This document shows, piece by piece, positions 59,600 to 64,000 of a stretch of DNA of 64,000 nucleotides (its first letter is position 1; each line of letters begins with the position of its first letter). Source of the DNA: Nymphaea colorata. Its lineage: Eukaryota > Streptophyta > Magnoliopsida > Nymphaeales > Nymphaeaceae. The position numbers and the translations under genes are program-made. The notes beneath the pieces are model-generated. The model did no database searches. It worked only from the letters and a program-made list of their open reading frames with translations, and was not told where the DNA came from. Where the stretch lies: positions 4,771,544 through 4,835,543 of the forward strand of contig NC_045151.1 in assembly GCF_008831285.2 (NCBI RefSeq), read 5' to 3'.

Positions 59600-62500
59600 A
59601 TGCTCGAGAGCTTCTCTCTAATGGGGGCTTCTCGCATCTGCTTCTCCTTTGTGGCTTTCCTCATCTGCAACTTGTTGTCAATTCATGGAGTCCAAGCATC
59701 CCACCAGGTCTTTCAGGAGCTCATGTCCGTATCACCAAACTCTTCAGCAAACCAGCTCCACAGAACCGGCTACCACTTCCAGCCACCGATGCATTGGATA
59801 AATGGTGAAACTTTACAAGATCATCTTTCATTCAACTGTTCATACACCTGAAAGCATTTTCTAACACGTTAACTCTTCTGTTTCTTATGTTCTAAATAAT
59901 GATGGTGGCATGTGTTTGGAAAAAACCAGATCCCAATGGTGAGCTCCCCAACATTTCCTTTCTCTTTTCTTCTTTTTGAATGATCTAATAACTGATTGTT
60001 ATTTGTTTGAAACTTTCTTAGGGCCTGTGTATTACAAGGGACTCTACCATTTTTTCTACCAGTACAACCCATATGGTTCCATATGGGGAAACATCATTTG
60101 GGCTCACTCAATATCCACAGACCTGATCAACTGGTTCCCTCTTGAGCCTGCACTCGTCCCCTCTGAGCCATTCGACATAGCTGGCTGTTGGTCTGGTTCA
60201 GCCACCATCCTACCAGGGGAGAAACCGGCCATCCTGTACACAGGACTGAACTCATCAAACGTCCAACTCCAAAACATCGCCTTCCCCAAGGACCCATCCG
60301 ACCCTTTCCTCAGAGAATGGGTGAAGCCTTCCTACAACCCTGTGATGGCCCCTACAACCAGTAATGGCATCAACGCTAGCGCCTTCAGGGACCCGACCAC
60401 CGCCTGGCTCGGCCCGGATGGGATGTGGAGAACCCTTGTGGGGAGCAAAGTCGATCAGAAAGGAATAGCCATCCTCTATAGGAGCAGTGACTTCATTAAC
60501 TGGACGATGGTCCTGGAGCCCTTGCATTCCTCCGAGGGGACGGGGATGTGGGAGTGCCCTGACTTCTACCCTGTTCCTGTTAATGGAACCGTTGGACTGG
60601 ACACCTCTGTTACGGGCCCCCGTGTCAAGCATGTTCTCAAGGTGAGCCTGGACGACAAGAAGATCGATTACTACACTGTTGGGACGTACTTGCACCGAGA
60701 AGACAAGTATGTACCGGATAACACGTCTCCCGACGACGCCACCGGATTCCGGTACGACTACGGGAAGTTTTACGCGTCTAAGACGTTTTTCGACAGCCAG
60801 AAGAATAGAAGAATCCTTTGGGGATGGATCAATGAATCGGACAGTTTCGAGAATGATGTTCACAAGGGTTGGGCCGGTGTACAAGTAAGCAACACATACC
60901 TTTTTTTTATAATAGGAAAAGTCAAATGTTCCTAACGTTGGATATCAGACGAAGAAAATGTTCATTATCTTTTTCTTTTCATTGTTTCTTTCTTAACTTT
61001 TCTTACTTTGAATTGGTTGACTATGATTACATGGTTAAGTGATTCTTAAAAAACTATAATAACCATTCAATTTTCCTATACATACACATATAAATTGGTA
61101 AAAATAGGTGAGTAATAAAAATCAGACCTTTTAACCTTTTACTAAAAAATCATATAAACATCATAATACATTATAAAACTATTTTGATGAAAAACATGCT
61201 TTGAATCAAGTTGTTTTCATAAAAAATGTTGATGTCACTAGAGCCATTCATTTTCTCCTTTTACAAAAAACACTATTAAAACTCCAAAAATGATCAACTT
61301 AATATACATTTTGCATCAACTTATCTTTAAAATCGTATTGGTAAAGTTAAATTAAAAAAACAATTTAAATATTATACTTAAAGGGTTTGATTTTTATCAA
61401 TCACATACCATATATATATATATATATATAGATCCTTTCTTAATTAGCAGTTCCTTGGTGATTTGATTCCTGTTGTTTTTTTCAGGCGATCCCAAGGAAG
61501 GTTTGGCTTGATGAGAGTGGAAAGCAGCTTGTTCAATGGCCGGTTGAAGAGTTAGAAGGTTTGCGCGGAGAGAGAGCCAGTGTTCATAATAAACGTATCG
61601 AAAGTGGGTCGACGGTCCAAGTTAAAGGTGTTCAGGCTTCACAGGTGAGGGATTTCCAGTCTACTACTGGGACATTGATCGGAAGCACACATAAAGACTT
61701 AGCAATAAAAAAAAAAAAAAGAAAAGAAAAGCGCCGAACTTTTGGATATGGATAAAATACACACCACGTTTGAAAAAGCAACAGTCCTTGAGAGAGAAGA
61801 GTCCGCATGAAATAGTTGAGAAAATAAAACTTATTTAATTTTTTTTTTTCAGAGAAAATTAATTTTCCATTTAAAAGGAAGATTTGGATTTGGCCGCCTT
61901 AAGCCATACGTTAATAACCCACAAAGGGTTGATTTTGATGTGCAGGCAGATGTTGAAGTGTCTTTCCAAGTGGACGATTTGAACAAGGCAGAGGTGCTGG
62001 ACGATCCAGACCTGCTGGTTAACCCACAAGGGATATGCAGCGAGAAAGGTGCTGCTGTTAAGGGCGGGGTCGGCCCCTTTGGCCTCTTGCTTTTCGCCTC
62101 CCACGACTTGCAAGAGCAAACCGCTGTTTTCTTCCGCGTCTTCAAGCGCCCAAACAGCAACCACCTTGTTGTCGTCATGTGCAGCGATCAAAGCAAGTAA
62201 GCTTTCTAGCCTTGATGGAGTTATTTTAGTGAGGGAGGGAGAGGTTAACCAAACTCGCAACCTTTCTTGTTAGCCCGGCAGCTGTGGCAAAGTGTGCGGT
62301 TATATTTCGTAAATTAGGAAACCCCGAATGGGCCGAACCGAACCTCAAGGATATTAACGTTAAATATGTATGTGAAAATAATAGGTCAACGCTTGAAAAG
62401 GACGTGGACAAAACAACATACGGAGGATTCGTTGACGTCCACATATCTGATGGCCACATCTCACTGCGAACTCTGGTACGTCTTATATGCTTATATGTTG

Positions 62501-63087
62501 TCCTGTGATGTACTTAACTCGAAACTTTTTATGAGAAAAAAAAAAAGGCTGAAATAAAGTTTTTAAATTTTGAGTGGGGTCCAAATATTATTTTTTAAAA
62601 TTTTTATAAAAAAAATAAAATTGTTTAAAATTTACATGTAAATTTAAAAAAAAAAGAGGTGGGGGTAGGACCCATGCGGCCCAACGTTGGCTCTTCCCGT
62701 GTTTGATTGCAGATTCTGTTTAATTTGGATGCGAAGCTCGGTTAAACCCTGGTCTAACCCTTGCCCTGAGCCACTGGGATCTAGTGTGCCCATTAGTTAG
62801 AAATTTAGATGATCCAAAGTTTCTGTTTCTTTCCTTTCTTCTTGCGAAAAGATCAAAGATCAGTAGCTGACAGTGTTATCTCTTCACGTCCGTTTCGGTG
62901 CGCACAGATCGATAACTCTATTGTGGAGAGCTTTGGTGGCGGTGGGAAGACGTGCATTACTGCAAGAGTGTATCCAAAGCTGGCAGTGGGAAATGATGCC
63001 AGGCTCTATGTCTTCAACAATGGCTCCTCCGCTGTCACCCTCTCCAAATTAACCGCATGGTCCATGAGGAAGCCTTCCATTAACTGA
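59600..63087 (+). CDS. Cell-wall invertase, GH32 beta-fructofuranosidase (585 aa, 7 exons)
   Basis: It hydrolyses sucrose to glucose and fructose in the apoplast, feeding sink tissues. Exons are 59600-59804, 59930-59938, 60022-60884, 61486-61644, 61946-62196, 62385-62475 and 62908-63087, all in phase with GT-AG borders. Exon 2 is the classic 9-bp mini-exon coding DPN. The N-terminus has a hydrophobic signal peptide (residues about 10-33). A second in-frame ATG at 59621 would also keep it. Catalytic blocks are HWINDPNG (nucleophile Asp69; the usual Met is Ile), FRDP (Asp195, transition-state stabiliser) and MWECPDF (acid/base Glu249). The Pro in WECPDF marks a cell-wall rather than a vacuolar enzyme (WECVDF). 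[17 protein letters not shown] and AWSM close the beta-sandwich domain. There are several N-glycosylation sequons (NSS, NAS, NWT, NGT, NTS). Length and exon number are normal. Fructan exohydrolases share this fold, so substrate preference needs assay. Confidence 0.95.
62540..62700. mobile_element. MITE-like copy in invertase intron 6
   Basis: An AT-rich segment (aaagtttttaaattttgagt, ggggtcc, then poly-A/T) ends in gaggtgggggtaggacccat. It closely matches 46985-47172 and accounts for over a third of the 432-bp intron. Confidence 0.6.
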
Positions 63088-63696
63088 CCTTCCAAGGCAA
63101 TCAAAGCTACTTCTTTCTTCTTCTCATGGTTGCTAGATAAAATTGGGGGAACTAGTGCTTAGTACGTTGAACGCTTAAGATTTCCCCACATCCTGTGGAG
63201 GTGTGCCAGCCAAAAGAATTATCTTCTTATCTTAGTTTTTCTCAATAAGGTTACGTTTGATGGCCCCAGATCTTAGATCCAGGGATGGCTTCATGGATAG
63301 AATTAAAATTAGATATGCTTTTTTTTTTTTTTTTTTTAAAGTAGAAGTTACTAGAATTCATATCAAAATCGATCTTGATCATGGACGATCTCACAACGTT
63401 TTAGAATGTTTATCTTTAATTTTATTCGGGAAAGATTTTGGAGTCTTACGTCGCGTTCTAATTAATATGCAAAAGAAGATATTGAAGTCAATCATCCAAG
63501 GCATTTCCTCAAACACTGAAACTACAGGAAAGAAAAACTGCTTTACGAATGAGATTTTTTATAGCTATTGCACACAGAGCAAGAGCCCAAAATCTGTTAG
63601 TTACTCAAGTTCGGAAAACCCTCTTTTTAGGTCCGTCTTTGACATCAAAAGTATCAGCGAAATCATCCATGAGAAGGGAAAAAAACGTTTGCTTAC
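63088..63696. other. Invertase 3' region and spacer
   Basis: This holds the 3'UTR of the invertase with aataag-like signals near 63243, then AT-rich DNA with a T18-like run at about 63320. The 177-aa frame crossing it lacks domain features and is considered accidental. Confidence 0.45.
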
Positions 63697-63880
63697 CTTG
63701 ATTCATCGGAGGGATCTCAAACAGGTCGATGTTGGCAGAAACCCTCTTACGCGTGACAAAGCAGGTGAATGCCCCGCACACGATCGTTAACCAAATGCAA
63801 GCCAAAGACACACGACAGACAAAAGGATACACGACGAGAGAGACGATTAGACAAAAATAAAGGGAAGAGAGAGGAGAACG
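63697..63880 (-). other. Possible 5' exon of a minus-strand gene
   Basis: On the minus strand a CT-rich start (ctctctctctcttagtcg, near 63890) is followed by about 180 bp. It ends gatccctccgATGAATCAAG at a strong donor (gtaagc). It would be mostly leader with four codons, MNQ plus one base. An alternative is part of an LTR or a random splice-like site. No further exon was located in the window. Confidence 0.2.
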
Positions 63881-63898
63881 ACTAAGAGAGAGAGAGGA

Positions 63899-63948
63899 TG
63901 GGGCCTGATAGTGGAGCCCGAACTGGGGCCTGATAGTGGAGCCCGAAC
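63899..63948. repeat. 25-bp tandem duplication
   Basis: The unit ggggcctgatagtggagccc followed by gaact is present twice, directly before a CGAGC-rich stretch (gctcgaggtcgag) that runs off the window and resembles the MITE end at 54955-55055. Confidence 0.9.
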
Positions 63949-64000
63949 TTTGCCAGCTTGAGCTAGACTCGGCTCAGAAAGCTCGAGGTCGAGTTCGGCT

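Noticed and set aside
59976-60935. 319-aa frame taken as a complete single-exon invertase
   Set aside because: Its first 15 residues and its last residues after GWAGVQ are intron translation. The real exon is 60022-60884.
61849-62260. Minus-strand frames of 109-129 aa opposite invertase exon 5
   Set aside because: They are shadows of the coding exon on the other strand with no domain of their own.
63257-63790. 177-aa plus-strand frame downstream of the invertase
   Set aside because: It contains a poly-Phe run from a T tract and no recognisable domain. It overlaps a more plausible minus-strand leader exon, and there is no promoter or splice support.

Overview
This is nuclear DNA from a flowering plant. 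The genes carry GT-AG introns. One has the plant-specific 9-bp DPN mini-exon of invertases. The spacers are AT-rich and full of plant-type retrotransposon and MITE debris, long (TA)n/(TG)n/(CT)n tracts and a plastid psbC fragment. I cannot name the species. The large intron sizes would suit an early-diverging angiosperm, magnoliid or basal eudicot, but that is a guess.

Three genes are well supported by splice-consistent homology. (1) A very long coiled-coil, tail-anchored protein of the PICC/PICL family is on the + strand. Four exons lie between 27753 and 36151, and a likely first coding exon lies at 16643-16726, across an 11-kb intron packed with LINE and Copia remains. The predicted protein is about 2273 aa and contains eight tandem 118-154 aa repeats. 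(2) The RNase H2 subunit C gene is on the - strand (39566 to 37351, 4 exons, 193 aa), convergent with the first. (3) A cell-wall invertase of family GH32 is on the + strand (59600-63087, 7 exons, 585 aa) and looks complete and catalytically intact. A fourth, weaker candidate is a two-exon gene for a 59-aa protein at 8961-9444.

Layout: 1-7.4 kb is spacer with the psbC fragment inside an inverted-repeat structure and a degenerate minisatellite. 7.5-9.5 kb is the small candidate gene. 10.2-36.2 kb is the PICC-like gene with its transposon-filled first intron. 36.2-39.6 kb is the convergent spacer plus RNASEH2C. 39.6-47.8 kb is AT-rich spacer without a recognisable gene. 47802-53532 is a recent non-autonomous LTR retrotransposon with matching target-site duplications. 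53.5-59.5 kb is repeat-rich spacer (71-bp minisatellite, MITEs). 59.5-63.1 kb is the invertase, and 63.1-64 kb is spacer with a possible 5' exon of a minus-strand gene.

The three genes have unrelated jobs (coiled-coil tether, genome maintenance, apoplastic sugar metabolism) and show no sign of functional clustering. The most unusual signals are the higher-order repeat expansion inside the PICC-like exon, the psbC fragment held between inverted repeats, and the gene-fragment-carrying non-autonomous LTR element. All protein identifications are by recognition of motifs and alignment by eye; no database search was run.
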